Notes: generated by a model not told the origin, from the letters alone. 42,500 nt of DNA from Bigelowiella natans CCMP2755 (GCA_000320545.1 ADNK01000694.1:27501-70000); one strand, 5' to 3'; positions 1 to 11,887 are shown, counted from the first letter of the stretch. Translations and numbers: made by a program.

Positions 1-624
1 ACGTATATAATTCACCATAATAAATAATGTGTTCATCATCATCATCGTCACCTACATCACCATAAAAAAATAATGTGTTCATCATCATCATCATCTACAT
101 CATCATCTACATCATCATCCTTATATTGATTAGTTATTAAATCTACCCCTCCCACGAGCGAGGAAACTTTATCCCATTCCTTAAAATCTGATCATCGTCA
201 CAACATTACAATAATAGTAGTTGGTATTAGTTGTATTAGTACTATTTTCAGTAATATAGCAGTAGACTACAGCTTTGTGATGAAGAATATAGTAGTAGTA
301 GTAGTAGTAGTAGTAGTAGAGTCATTGGTTCTGCAACAACAACATCAACAACAACTATGACTACAACTACTACTGCTACATCATATCATCGTTGTCGTCG
401 TCATATTAGGTAGGTTTCAATCGTTGTTGTGCTCTTCATTCTTTGGCGGTCTATTATTCCATTCTTCTCTCTCTTTCTCTTTCTCTCACCTGATTGCTGC
501 CAGTTTGTCGTTCCGCCTATCGATTATTGAGAAAAAAGGACAGAAGGAAGAACAAGGGGGAGGGGAGGACGCAGTGAAGAGTAGGTACAAAGACAGGGAG
601 AAGAGGATAGGTAATGAGACATCA
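1..624. other. Microsatellite-rich segment, no convincing gene
   Basis: The segment holds (ATC)n and (TAG)n tracts (for example 296-319). An imperfect tandem duplication lies at about 13-110: a CACCATAA...ATAATGTGTTCATC unit occurs twice at a spacing of about 45 bp. Short open frames here start at TTG or are simple-sequence translations and are not called. The left part may hold 3' untranslated sequence of the minus-strand gene that ends at 625. Confidence 0.5.
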
Positions 625-1642
625 TCATTCTACGAATAACTCTTCATTCGGCGTTTGGATGAAAATCACTTTAATTACAAGTTGCATCTTTCTTTGAAGT
701 TTATTGTTATCTTCCTTGTGATTCTCATCATCAAGTTTTGCAAGACGCTGTTTGTATTTCTCGATCAGCCTGACAATGAAAAGGTTGATACATGATGTGA
801 TCATAGATGGGGATGGGTGCCTCTAAGGACATTATTCCGTCGTCATCGTGATCTTACATAATCTGGGAAAAATATGTTGATGATGATGTGGTATTGTGAT
901 GATGGTGATAGTGATTTATATGGTTAAATTTTAGTTAAGTTTACATACAGTTTTCTCTCTTCTGTATCGTCATAAGTGATGACGACGTCCCCGCACGTGT
1001 TGCTACTTTTACCGTCAACAAGGTGGTTTTGAAACTCGGTGTCTGCTAATCCATCGATATGATGATTATAATCATGATGATGATGATGATGATGATGACT
1101 GACTTCATTAAACAATCCGTTGTGAGGATCCTCCTCATTGGCGTTTTAGTACATGTTTGTACCGTTTGTCTTCTTTTCTATTGCCGTGGTTGTTGCAGCT
1201 TTCCTCCCCCCCATTGCTGTGGTGGAGAGAGAATCAGGTCGATTGCTTCGGTCTATCCTTAGTAGCGGGTAGTATCCAACTCCTTTCTCCCCTTTAAACA
1301 CACGACGCCACAACACCAGTGAAACAATATTAATAATAATGTACCAAGGCAAGTAATATAGATAGAATTAGATTCATAGTCTTTGGAATATTGACAAAAA
1401 TTATGGATCAATGCTATCTTTTATTCTCTTTTATGAAATTGCTGCTTTTGTCAGTTTCAATGCTTTCGCTTCGACTTTCATTGAACACACACACCTTTTC
1501 CAAAGTACATCCCTGGTTTGTTGCCGCGAAATGAATGAGACGATAGGAAATGAATCGATAACGATGAAGAGACAGAGGATGAAGAGGGTGCTGCACCATC
1601 TGATGAGGAGGAGAGGAGGAGGAGGAGCGTGGAAAAGGAAGG

Positions 1643-1700
<58 letters not shown>

Positions 1701-2179
1701 CGATGAATTTTCATTTGATGAGTTAGATATCAAACCTTTAAGGTTCTTATTCCTTTCATGTCGTCGAAATTTTCCTAGATCTACGAAAATCAATCCGGAT
1801 TTGTTTGATGACCCTCCAAGCGCCCAGGAGGAAGGAGAGGAGAGGGAGGAAGAGGAAGAGGGGGCTGCTAATGGAACGTTATTAGGGTTTGGTTTGGAGC
1901 GATCCTTATAGTATCCAAGTCCCTTAGGCCCTGAAAACAAAGGAATACGAAGAGGGAGGAGATTATATGTTGAAAGCGGTTGGTTAGCACGGGTATTAGT
2001 CATGGATCACCTGTGCCAAAGTAGTATCCCTTCTTGGGGCCTGGAAAGGCGGAGGCGCCGTCCTTTAGAACTGTTGCCGCCGCCTTCTCTTCCCCCTCGT
2101 TGTTTCGGGAAATATGGAGCAAAATCACGGTTATAGAAACGGTCACCATCCAGCAGCGCTGGTATCTCGAAGATAGCAT
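625..2179 (-). CDS. Multi-exon gene for an unrecognised protein with repeated K-G-x-G-Y-Y motifs
   Basis: The start ATG is at 2177-2179. Exon 1 (2011-2179) has an N-terminal hydrophobic stretch (VTVSITVILLHI) and then ASAFPGPKKGYYFGTG. Its GT donor joins in phase to an acceptor at 1931, giving TGPKGLGYYKD. A third copy (EKGVGYYP) follows an acceptor at 1291. Further open blocks are 924-1050 and a charged, coiled-coil-like terminal block (LIEKYKQRLAKLDDEN...) at about 625-760 ending in TGA. Exon 2 reads into a (TA)n tract at about 1648-1699 and its true donor is not resolved, so exons after the second are tentative. The hydrophobic N terminus followed by ASAF resembles the signal-peptide cleavage motif of plastid-targeted proteins in secondary algae, but the 20-odd residues between them make this weak. 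I do not recognise the family. The gene is head-to-head with the Zn2Cys6 gene. Confidence 0.5.
1648..1699. repeat. (TA)n microsatellite
   Basis: About 26 TA units inside the minus-strand GYY gene. The tract translates as a (YI)n stretch on both strands and inflates several spurious open frames. It most likely lies in an intron. Confidence 0.95.
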
Positions 2180-2763
2180 CAAGTTGTATCCTCCCTTGAT
2201 TTGTATTCCCTAGAGTTATCCAGGTCTTTATGATGCAATTAATAACTGCAGGTAGGAATTGACCCCAACTTGCTGCCTGAAATGCTTGAGCTAACGATCT
2301 ACATCGTTGTTACAGGCCCTCCTCCCTTTTTGTTCCTTCTTCGAGCATCAGAATTTCCTGGAAGCCGTGCCGAATGGATAGTCTCCGAGAAATCTCCGGA
2401 GCCCTCCTCCTCTCAAGGACATACACTTTGGCACTTGCGACTACTGTAAGCCGGATTATTGTTATGAAAATCACCTCTCATGAGTAGCCTACGACACAGA
2501 TCTGCTGCAAAAAATGAGATGCTCGGCACGGCAGGTAAGGGCTGATGGACAGGCCTTCCCGCTGATAGCCACAAGTCTTATGATTAATCCCTTGGAAAGA
2601 AAATTCCTAGTTTAAAGCTGAGCATTTTTAAAATACGACATAGGAAAAAGGAAAATTAATGACAAAGCGGCCTTCAAGATTTCAAATTTATAACTTTGTC
2701 TGAAACCCGAAATCTTATCATTGTGCACACACGATCGTCGAACATAACTCAAGCGAAACAATC
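2180..2763. promoter_or_regulatory. Intergenic spacer between two divergent genes
   Basis: About 580 bp separates the start codons of the minus-strand GYY gene and the plus-strand Zn2Cys6 gene. It is almost free of microsatellites, unlike the introns of this window. No TATA box or other element could be assigned with confidence. The role as a shared upstream region is inferred only from the gene orientation. Confidence 0.4.
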
Positions 2764-3678
2764 ATGCTCAGGGTTTTTAGCTCAGAGAGTCAGGAACCTG
2801 TGTTCCTAGAGAACGAGGCTTTGGAAGAAGATTCCATAGATGATTTCTTAGGGAACGAAGGGGCGCTGATGAATTCACAAGATTCCGAAGACTCTGTGGA
2901 GACAGCCTACGATTCACAAGAATCTGAGGATTCTGTCAACATTCTGGCAGGAATGAATTCGCAAGAATCTGAGGAGTCTGTAGAAACCGTTGAAGGAAAA
3001 GAGACTAGTAGTGACACTTCGTTAAGAAGCGAGTTCAGTGTCGACAGTGCGTTGGTACACTCGCTAGAATCTGAGGACGTCTATAGTTTAGGTTTGTTTG
3101 GAACTGGTAATGAAAACAGAGTAATGAAGGATGACATCAGAAAAGGGGTTCTAGTCGTGGACAAGGAAAGCTTCAAAGAAGTAAAGAGACGCAAAGTTGA
3201 GGATCGTGGTGCCTATTTGGATTTGCAACTTCCCCCATCCCCTCCTCTTTCACTTACGAGCGAAGTTACTATCGTCGAAGGAACAAAGAAAGTTCCCGAG
3301 TTTCCTTGTTTCTCACCAGAAGTCCTTGCTGACCTTAAGCACTCCAGTGGATTTGGAAACGTTGGGGAAAGGGCTAAGAAGAGAAGTAGAGTTGGAATGG
3401 CTTGTGATCGGTGTCACATTCGTAAAACAAAATGTGATGGACGAATTCCTTGCAACAATTGTAAGAAATCGAGCAAAGTTTGTTTGTATCACGAAGCTAA
3501 AGCTAGACGAGATGAGAATCTGGCGAGACCACCTTCAGAAAGGAAAAGGCTAGCAGACTCGGTGAATAAGTACAGGGGAGAGTCATGCATTCGAACACCT
3601 GGATGTCGAAGACCGCTTCGCCATCCGGGCCATTGTCGCACAGGGCCTGGAAGAAATCGAAAGAGGAAGGAACGATGA
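2764..3678 (+). CDS. Zn2Cys6 (fungal-type binuclear zinc cluster) DNA-binding protein, intronless
   Basis: A 304-residue ORF from an ATG with no intron. Residues 214-240 carry a perfect zinc cluster, C-x2-C-x6-C-x5-C-x2-C-x6-C (C214, C217, C224, C230, C233, C240), preceded by a basic KKRSR stretch; this family binds DNA in the nucleus. The N-terminal third is acidic and contains three related units of the type NSQxSExSVET (about residues 38-77), a plausible activation region. A C-terminal motif has C275, C281, H287, H290 and C291 (GCRRPLRHPGHC) and could bind a second metal. The typical fungal 'middle homology region' is not seen. Zn2Cys6 proteins are best known from fungi but also occur in other protists. 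The lack of introns contrasts strongly with the neighbours. Function as a transcription factor is inferred from the domain. Confidence 0.9.
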   Translation: MLRVFSSESQEPVFLENEALEEDSIDDFLGNEGALMNSQDSEDSVETAYDSQESEDSVNILAGMNSQESEESVETVEGKETSSDTSLRSEFSVDSALVHSLESEDVYSLGLFGTGNENRVMKDDIRKGVLVVDKESFKEVKRRKVEDRGAYLDLQLPPSPPLSLTSEVTIVEGTKKVPEFPCFSPEVLADLKHSSGFGNVGERAKKRSRVGMACDRCHIRKTKCDGRIPCNNCKKSSKVCLYHEAKARRDENLARPPSERKRLADSVNKYRGESCIRTPGCRRPLRHPGHCRTGPGRNRKRKER

Positions 3679-5043
3679 AGGAACGATAAAGACTGAATGT
3701 CAGAGTCTTCCTGGGGAAGTTCACGCAGAGCCGATCCATACGATGCAAGTAAATTTGGAACAAATGAGAAATGTGGCATTATAGAGATGATGCATAGAAC
3801 TCCATGTGAGAGATTCAGGTTTATTGTGCATGCAAAGCCATGATACGTTAGTCAAAATATTGCGGTTCGTCATTCTGAATTAGACTTACACGATGGATTG
3901 ACATGTCGCGCACTGCATGCGGTCCTGATCACACGCTTCGATCACTCATCAATTGTGGATACGATAGTTGAACGTTGTAGCCCATTGTGTGGGCAGTAGG
4001 GAGCGCATGCGCATTTATACATTCCACGTAATGGTCTAGTAATGCGTGCACATGATGTACGTAGATTATGTAGCGCAAGCTATGTAGCTAGATAGCTCTA
4101 GCTGCTAGAGCTCTGCGGAGCTACATATGTCCAGATGTTATAGCGCGCAACAGACTTGTCTAGTTGTTTTTGTGATAGCACTAGATGTCATAGAGCAGGC
4201 TAGCAGGCAGAACTAGAAAACTCTAACAAGCAGAATTTTTGGGATTAACTGGACACAACACACTACCAGACTACTGGACTATCTAGCTATCTAGCTATGC
4301 TAGTATGTGAGACAGATGTAACTAGGTAATGAAGATTTCAATTTTTCAATCGTCACCATAATGTAGCTGACATGCACTAGCTAGTCAGTGCAATGCTGCA
4401 GTTACATATATGTCTCTCATTTTCGCTTCGATTCCCCCTCAGCCCTCCCTTTGTCATCATTGGAATGACTGTACTAGACTAGCTAGCAAGTGGAGTAGGT
4501 TTCGTCTCTAACATTAATGTCAGATCCGCTTGCCCGTGGCGGTAAAGCAATGCTAGAATGGTACGATTCGCTTTCTTTCTTGGGATAATGATCACGCTAG
4601 TATCGCCAATGCCACAAGGTGGCATAGCCTGCACGTACATGTGTTAAATATTATGTACACTGTGTCTAGTTTTAATGTGATGAGGTTTAAATGGGCTTCT
4701 CTAGTTTCTGATACATTGCAAGCTATGATGCTATCAAGGGAATCTGCTCGTGAACTCTCTGATTTGAGCCTGGTATTAACGCAGGTAGTAAATAAAACGC
4801 ACTTTCTACACCACAAAAACGTTGCAGATTAAACTGTTAGGACGCAAACCGGTACGATGTGTAGTAGTCACGAAAGCCGAAGCGCCCATGAGAACAACGA
4901 AAATGAAGCAGTTTAGCATTATTGGAATCCCGCCAGTGTTCAATATCAGTTTTGCTAAAACTGAAACTACACCACAGATCGGAGATGCTAGTAGTCCTAA
5001 CGATGTTGCACATGTTGATGAGTCGATTCATTGATATCATGCA
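3679..5043. other. Gene-free island rich in CTAG, GCTAGC and GCATGC words
   Basis: From about 3880 to 4550 the sequence is dominated by short self-complementary words (TAGCTA, CTAGCTAG, GCATGC, AGAGCTCT) instead of microsatellites. Similar islands lie at about 10430-11320 and 39860-40500. No exon chain could be built; the open frames at 4592-5040 show no protein signature and overlap on both strands. A small repeat (AAGGAACGAT) follows the Zn2Cys6 stop codon. Confidence 0.55.
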
Positions 5044-5232
5044 TCATCTACCTAAAAATAAAAGAGGTTGTCCTGGATCATGTCCGGGCAGAAACTCCCC
5101 GTATCCGAGTAGCCACCTCAGCCACATCCCCACAATAAGATATCCTGCCATAGTAGCAACAATCGCAACACCGACTCCCAGAATGAAGTAATTTCCTAGC
5201 TCTCCAAATGTTTGTAATATGCTCTTCCACAT
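5044..5232 (-). CDS. Possible small single-pass membrane protein
   Basis: A 62-residue ORF from an ATG at 5230-5232. It has a clear hydrophobic segment at about residues 14-38 (FILGVGVAIVATMAGYLIVG), flanked by an amphipathic N terminus and a polar, Gly/Pro-rich tail ending at a TGA. Such a shape fits small organellar or ER membrane subunits, but I do not recognise the family. It could instead be an exon of a larger gene or a chance frame. It is head-to-head with the gene starting at 5757. Confidence 0.4.
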   Translation of the reverse strand: MWKSILQTFGELGNYFILGVGVAIVATMAGYLIVGMWLRWLLGYGEFLPGHDPGQPLLFLGR

Positions 5233-5756
5233 CAATTATCGATGTCCATGGGATAATTTTCATTTAATAATGATCCATCAGATAAAAAGAACTCGTTCGC
5301 ATGCAAAGAAACTTTCAGGAAGAGAATTCTGAAGGCGGGGAAGAAGAAAGAGGCATCACAGACTCTTCCAGAATGAATTACAGGTACCGGTAGTCGCAAG
5401 TCGTTAATTATCTGCATTCTTATCTTAAGTGTTGTCGCAGGAACAGAACAACATGGAATTTGTAACAAAACTCTGCTGTTGCAAATTCGGTACTAGCAGG
5501 AGGAAGGTCAATCGAACAAATCTCCCATCCACAGCAAACAAGGAAAGAAAGAAAAGAAAGAGAAAGAAAGAAAGGAAGAAGGCCGACACTCTAGCGAATT
5601 AAAACATCTACAACTACACAAAGGTCCAATAATCTAGCTCAGCCATCAAAATAGATTAAGTGCAGCAATTTTCACCTTTTCTGACGGAAGTTTTCATTTG
5701 ATAGCTGCAGGGCAATGAGTATTTTGACGTTGAGTTTCTTTCACCTATTACTTAGA

Positions 5757-7111
5757 ATGTCCGACGACAACAGCACAACGAAAAGAGGCTCTGAACATGG
5801 GGTAAATGAATGGAATGGGATTTGGATTTCTTTTCAAGGTGGCAACTCCAAGAATTTGTTGCATTCAGGTTGTGTACGCGGATGAAGTGCCAGTAGAAGA
5901 AATAGAAGGTATCATAATTTTGAAGTAAAAGTACGTAAGAACATATATGGTTGATCATTTTCTATTTTCCATCTGATAGCTCCATTTTCGGTAACAAATT
6001 AGCACTAATGCTTTCGAAAGCAAAGAAAGAAGACGAAGACAAGGAAGGCAAAAGGTAACAAATCCTACTTCTTCACCGCTTAGCGCTTCTTCAACAGGCT
6101 GCTGCATTTCCTTTATTTTCAGTGGCAAGTCAGGAAACATACGACCGAAGGGAATTCTCAAGAAGCAAGAAGGAAAGACGGGCATGGTGAGAAATGCAAA
6201 TGGTGCCCGTCGTGAGATTGATTCTGTGACGTCTGTGTGGTTGGATCTTTATGTATGTATGTACGCCCAAAAGGCAGGCAGTTTACTTTCTAGAATCGGG
6301 AAGATTACCTCGAAAGTTGGGCTCTTAGTTGGGTTTAACAAATCAGTGAAATTATCATCCACGAAATCATGAATCGATCATCGGTCTCTCGATCCACCCA
6401 CCATCCTGTATACCATCTTCACAATCATTTGTTGATAGAAGGACTTTCGTGATAGAATAACAGGAATTGGAAGCAGTTACGGTGCGTTGCGATAAGTGCT
6501 AACTATAATTATGACCACGGATATTTGAGAGAGATACTGCTTACGACGACGACGACAATGACAACAACAAACGGCGACACTCTATGTCGATTTCTATTTG
6601 AAGGCAACAGCCTACAAGTACAGCTGATCTTCTTGTTTCGTTGCCTAGCAAATTTAATATTGATCATCTCTTATTATTATTATTTTGCGTCCTCGACTCT
6701 TTTTCCGGGCTACTGCTGCTGCTGTTGAGTTTTTCTGTTCATTTATTATTTTTATGATGCACAAGGTGGAGATCGGAGTGCTGCTGGTGGTGGTGGTGGT
6801 GGTAATGGACTCAAAAGTAGTCTCTTAGCAGAGGTGATATTATTTATCTTATGATAAGAAGAAACCCATGAATGAAATGTTGTATCACTATGGCTATGGA
6901 GCTTCGTTCTGATTTGTTAAATGATTATTTCCTGGTGGTGCACAGAAAACTATGCCTGAGGACGAAAAGAAAAAGCGCATTGGGGTTAGTTTGATAGTAG
7001 TGTACAGGAACTATGAATACTACTGGAGTTGTTACTATCTTTATACTCTCTTCAGTGATCATAGTGATACTTTCAATATATTAGCCATCGGCAATAATTT
7101 CTAATCGCTAT

Positions 7112-7154
<43 letters not shown>

Positions 7155-7182
7155 AATTTCTGATCGCTATCTCTTCTCTCTC

Positions 7183-7224
<42 letters not shown>

Positions 7225-8494
7225 AATAATTTCTGAGCGCGATCTCTTCTCTCTTCCCCCCCCCCCCCCCTCTCTCTCTCTCTCTCTCTTTCTCTCTTCG
7301 GCGGTGGTATGATTATCGATGACGGTACGCTGTTTCCGTTAAACGTAGAGTGTACGGGAATTCTTCCCTAATTTTAGCAAAGACTACGCGATCGACTTAT
7401 TACGATCATTCCAATGGGTAATAGGAAGTGAAATGGAGAGAATATTTAGGAAATAAATGTACAAAGATCGATAGATAATGATAATTATGATGCTGTTTAG
7501 CAGTATTCTAGGAGAACTGAGAAGAAGAACATTTCAGTGCATGTGCTTGCTCCCGTAGATATAATTATTTTTATTTGGAATGGTCGTTAGGACGTTGAAG
7601 CGGCATTGAGTATGGCTACGACTGAGCTGCTGCCAAGCTACTTAAGAGTAAGTAGCATCAAGTAAATAGACATGACAGAAACCAGAAATAAAATCTGAAT
7701 AATGTGCAAATTTGTTCTCATTCGCCTTTCCATTGTCATTGTATGCTTCCATTTGCAATTATTATTCTTCATAAAGTATTCAACATAGTAGTTATATTGA
7801 GTTTCCTGCACTGAGCTAGACATGACAAGCATCCGTCCCAATCCATAGCAGCAGCAGCAGCATATCTTTTTGTCTTTCGTATCATTATCACGATAATGAT
7901 TATCATTGCAAAATCATCCATATCCCATTCCAACGTTAAACTTCAACTCACACATTTATCAATTATTCTCTTCAGCATTGCGATCCCTCCACGTATATTC
8001 ACAATCCTGATGACTTCTTACAACCTCCTCCTTCTCAATTTGGCGACATGATGCAGCGAAGTGGCAATGGTAGTCGTTGGACATCTCATAAAACATGCAT
8101 GACTAATAGTAATATTCAGCATAACATACCAGTACAAACAATTCAGATACCAAGGCTACCGATGATTATCGTTCGGCGATGATGAGCATACAGGGTACAT
8201 GCTATTATATGCTGTTTGATCATCATTGGTGTGTTAGTTGCGAGGAAATTGTGGGGGTGGTGATGTCTGTCTACGATGATAGCATTTGAGTTGGTCAAGT
8301 TTATACTCCTCTCTCTCTTGTAATGGAAGGTACTGCAATTAAGCCTAAGTGTACACCAGAGGGATTTATAGGACCAATGCCAGTAATAAGAACACCCTTA
8401 CTATATTTCATTTCTATTACTGCTGCTGCTGCTGCTGCCCTCAAGTTTTGCTGTTGCTTACTGAGTGCTCTTGCTGTTTCTGCTGTATGCTAAT

Positions 8495-8526
<32 letters not shown>

Positions 8527-9111
8527 TTGTTGTTGTTGTCGGATGACGATGGTTGTAATATCTAAGCATCAAATGGCATAATCACCAAACCAGCCATAAC
8601 TACAACTGGGTATTGATGATGGTGAGAAGGAGGGGGGGGAATGTTGTGATGTTGTGATCACAAAGATGATGATAACAATGGTGATAATAAGTGGTTGGTG
8701 ATGACAATAATAGCAGCCAATTGAAATCGATCAAAAGGAAGAGGAGATTCGAATTGGTGGTTATAATTATATACGTTGACATACATGCCATAACAATACA
8801 AAACCACATGTATAGTAGTAGTAGTAGTAGTAGTAGTAGTATCCACAACAACTTACAAGTACTATGCCACCTATTATCATTATTATTATTTATTTTTATT
8901 ATTTATTATTGGCGACTACGTAATTCCTTTTCCCACATAAGAGTATGGCATGCTGCTGTTGCGGCACGACCGAATTCGAACATCATCGCTACTATTTAGC
9001 ATCATCTTCTTCTTGTGTATGTATGTGTGTACATGTAGTTAATCGTTTATCGATCGAGTCAACAGTGTCATATTTTGATAATTCATCCCTCTATTTTGTC
9101 ATTAGTATACT

Positions 9112-9158
<47 letters not shown>

Positions 9159-9277
9159 TTCTCTGGTTCTGATACCACACCTGAGTCTGATATATAAACA
9201 TACATTCATATATGTATTTATATGATGTAACATTGTCACTAGTAATAACTCGTGCTGCTCCCTTCCTCCCTCTAATG

Positions 9278-9314
<37 letters not shown>

Positions 9315-9720
9315 GCGGCTGCTACTACAGAAAACATCCGAGAAATTTGTCCCCATTTCTCTGTTGATTACGCCTATAAGGTAGTAGTAGTAGTGGTGGT
9401 GGTGGTGGTGGTGACTACTCAAAGGTGTATATTCGCACCACTATCTTCTTTTTACGAAAATTCAACGTACCCCAACGATGAAGTGATGAAACTGGGTTAG
9501 ATTGAATTGCAATCGTAGTTCTCAACAACTGAAGGATCAAGATAAAAAGCAGCATTATTGTGAATTTCTTTCTTTCAATGAGTCATTTATTCCCACTTGC
9601 ATCTCTCTTTTGGGGGTCCTTCTCACTTCGTTTGTTCGTGATCATCATCTTGTGTGTATTAAAAGTTACTTGAAGCTCATCGTTGGGATGGCAGTGCTGC
9701 TGTTTCAGCTTATTACTCCG

Positions 9721-9751
<31 letters not shown>

Positions 9752-10068
9752 AAGTTAGTCAGTGATAACACAACACGTAAGAAGTATTACTAGAGTCACC
9801 AGTGTTGTCATACAACGAATCACTCGGCATTATTCTTTATCTCACAAAATGGAGCAGTTTCTACACATTGAGCAGCGTTTAGGATAGCCTCGGTTCTAAC
9901 CCCATATTATGATCGTCATTATCATCTTATTCAACATCAAATCCCCCCCTTAAAGAATCCATTCCTGAAATACTCAAGGGTGTTGATCCAGGAACCTATG
10001 TGCGGTAATTGATTATGACGAAGATGTCTCCATCATAGTATTAGATGACGACGACAACAATGGACGAC

Positions 10069-10101
<33 letters not shown>

Positions 10102-10216
10102 TACTAATTCTGATGTATTTAAATAAATTATTTCGTTTAATCCTGGTTGTCTTCTTCTCAGAGCAAAGTCAAAAGGGAATCAAAAGCAGTCTTCGAAAGA
10201 AGAGGTGCGTGTCTAA
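5757..10216 (+). CDS. Multi-exon gene for a small, highly charged protein of unknown function
   Basis: A phase-consistent chain starts MSDDNSTTKRGSEHG. Exons are 5757-5801, 5869-5908, 6003-6054, 6123-6186 (contains RPKGILKKQ), 6946-6984 (KTMPEDEKKKRIG), 7591-7647, 7976-8069, 8330-8382 (KPKCTPEGFIGPMP), about 9956-10004 (SIPEILKGVDPGTYVR) and about 10162-10216 (basic tail ending EEVRV). All borders are GT-AG. Exons between 6186 and 6946, and between 8382 and 9956, may be missing, because the phases at 8382 and 9956 do not match directly. KGILKK recalls the PP1-binding KGILK motif of phosphatase inhibitor-2, but nothing else supports that family. Introns carry long CT and ATG tracts. The family is not recognised. 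Confidence 0.55.
7080..7295. repeat. Three-copy repeat of a CT-microsatellite cassette
   Basis: An AATAATTTCT(A/G)A(T/G)CGC(T/G)ATCTCTTCTC unit followed by a (CT)n tract occurs three times in a row, near 7097, 7152 and 7225. The third copy has a run of C before the CT tract. The whole lies inside an intron of the 5757-10216 gene. It is a compound repeat in which unique flank and microsatellite were duplicated together. Confidence 0.85.
9113..9152. repeat. (GA)n microsatellite
   Basis: About 20 GA units in the last large intron of the 5757-10216 gene. (TAC)n (about 9278-9314), (GGT)n (about 9393-9411) and (TAG)n (9721-9750) tracts follow within 650 bp. Confidence 0.95.
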
Positions 10217-11811
10217 TAAATGATAGAGGGGATGCGCTAACTCCATTACAGTTTTAATTGGCACTCCACGCCCCTAACAAACACAATCATCCTAATTGTG
10301 CTTGTAAGTAATCGCCAACCATATAGGTAGAAGGAAAATTAAGACACAAAAAGAAGAAGGAAGAAGATGATGAGCATATCGATGGTCAGGAACTGCTCTA
10401 GATGTAGCACTCATCATCATGATACATAACTGACACATATCCAATGCATGTGGATATTTATCAGCGAAGCGTGTCGCTTACATTATGTGGTACGATACGA
10501 TGCATGCAAGCTAGCATTGTACGAGTGTACATGCAGTAGGCGCGTATATATGCATGCGCGGTAACTAATGTGCACAGCATTGCATTGGTCCATCTAGCAA
10601 GCTATGTGAGTACATCTAGACATCTAGACATGTACGTTCCTAGCTCAAGACCTGCAGAAGACTGACAGCAACTATGTTGTCAACAAAACTCCTGTCTCGC
10701 TGCATGCGTCATGTAGCGTGCAATGCTCATGTAGTAGCTCTAGAGCTGCACAGTGCATGTAGCTGCAGATAGTGCCACGTCTAGATGTGTGCATCTTGAA
10801 CATGTCTGATGTCTGTTGCGCATGCAAGCTAGCAAGGCTAGAAGGACGGAGTTTGCCTGCTAGCTAGCCTGCCATATGCGCTCATCCAGCTAGCTGGTTA
10901 TTCTCTTATCAACCTTCACCCAACTAGCCAAGAGCATTGGGCAGCATGCTAGCTACTAGTCATTGGCTAGCTAGCAGCATGGCAGCATGGCAGCATGGCC
11001 TGCCCATGCTGTCATGCACGCAACGACGGCTAGCTACATCTAGCCATCCTGCGCAAGTTTTGAACGATGGATGGCACAATCATTGACGACATGCACCATG
11101 CATCTAGACAGGCATCTAATGCAAGCACAGCAGATGCGCATGTGCATTGCAAAACTTGCAACGAACCATCCGCGCTCAGAAATTCAATCCACGTGCATGC
11201 ATGCCATTCATGTACGTGCTGGCATGCTTGTGTCTCATGAACGCTACACATCGATCTTGTCAGATTGCGACGTTGACCCTCCATGGCAATGGCAACAGTG
11301 ACCATGTCCATTTCTTGTCGTCCTCACTTTGAGATATGAACTAAAGTGGAAATTCAGCTTTAGACGACCCGCGTTGATCTTCACTTGTGCAACTCAAATA
11401 CTTGTGTTGTTGCGGCAACACTTCCTGAAGAGGGGATCCACACCCCACGGGTTCACGTACAGCACAGCACAGCATCGTATGTGTTAGTAAGGGATATGTA
11501 CATGTAAACTGTGAAGTGCCCCCGACTAAAAAGAAAAGCAACAGATTTCATTCGTTACCACTATCACACTACACCAGCATGAACAGTTGAATAATACCCC
11601 AGACAAGATTAAAAAATAGTTCTTAAGGAAAACAGAGGCGTCAGAGGAACAAATACTTTCAAAGTAGTACTAGTAGTCGATACACACATCTTCAAAAACA
11701 TAATCTAATACAAACTCTTTATCCAAAGTACCTCCCGAATCGACTATTTTCAGCTTATTATTGCCTTGAATGTCTTTCAGCTGAACATCGGTATTGCATC
11801 ATTGATCCAAT

Positions 11812-11887
<76 letters not shown>

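Noticed and set aside
1431-2003. 190-codon minus-strand open frame
   Set aside because: Its length comes from reading through a (TA)n tract and beyond an intron border. Only the part after the acceptor at 1931 is used in the gene model.
7080-7295. CRISPR-like regular repeat
   Set aside because: The three units are separated by CT microsatellite, not unique spacers, and the genome is eukaryotic.
9102-9422. His/Ser/Leu homopolymer frame
   Set aside because: Entirely simple-sequence translation of GA, TAC and GGT tracts in an intron.
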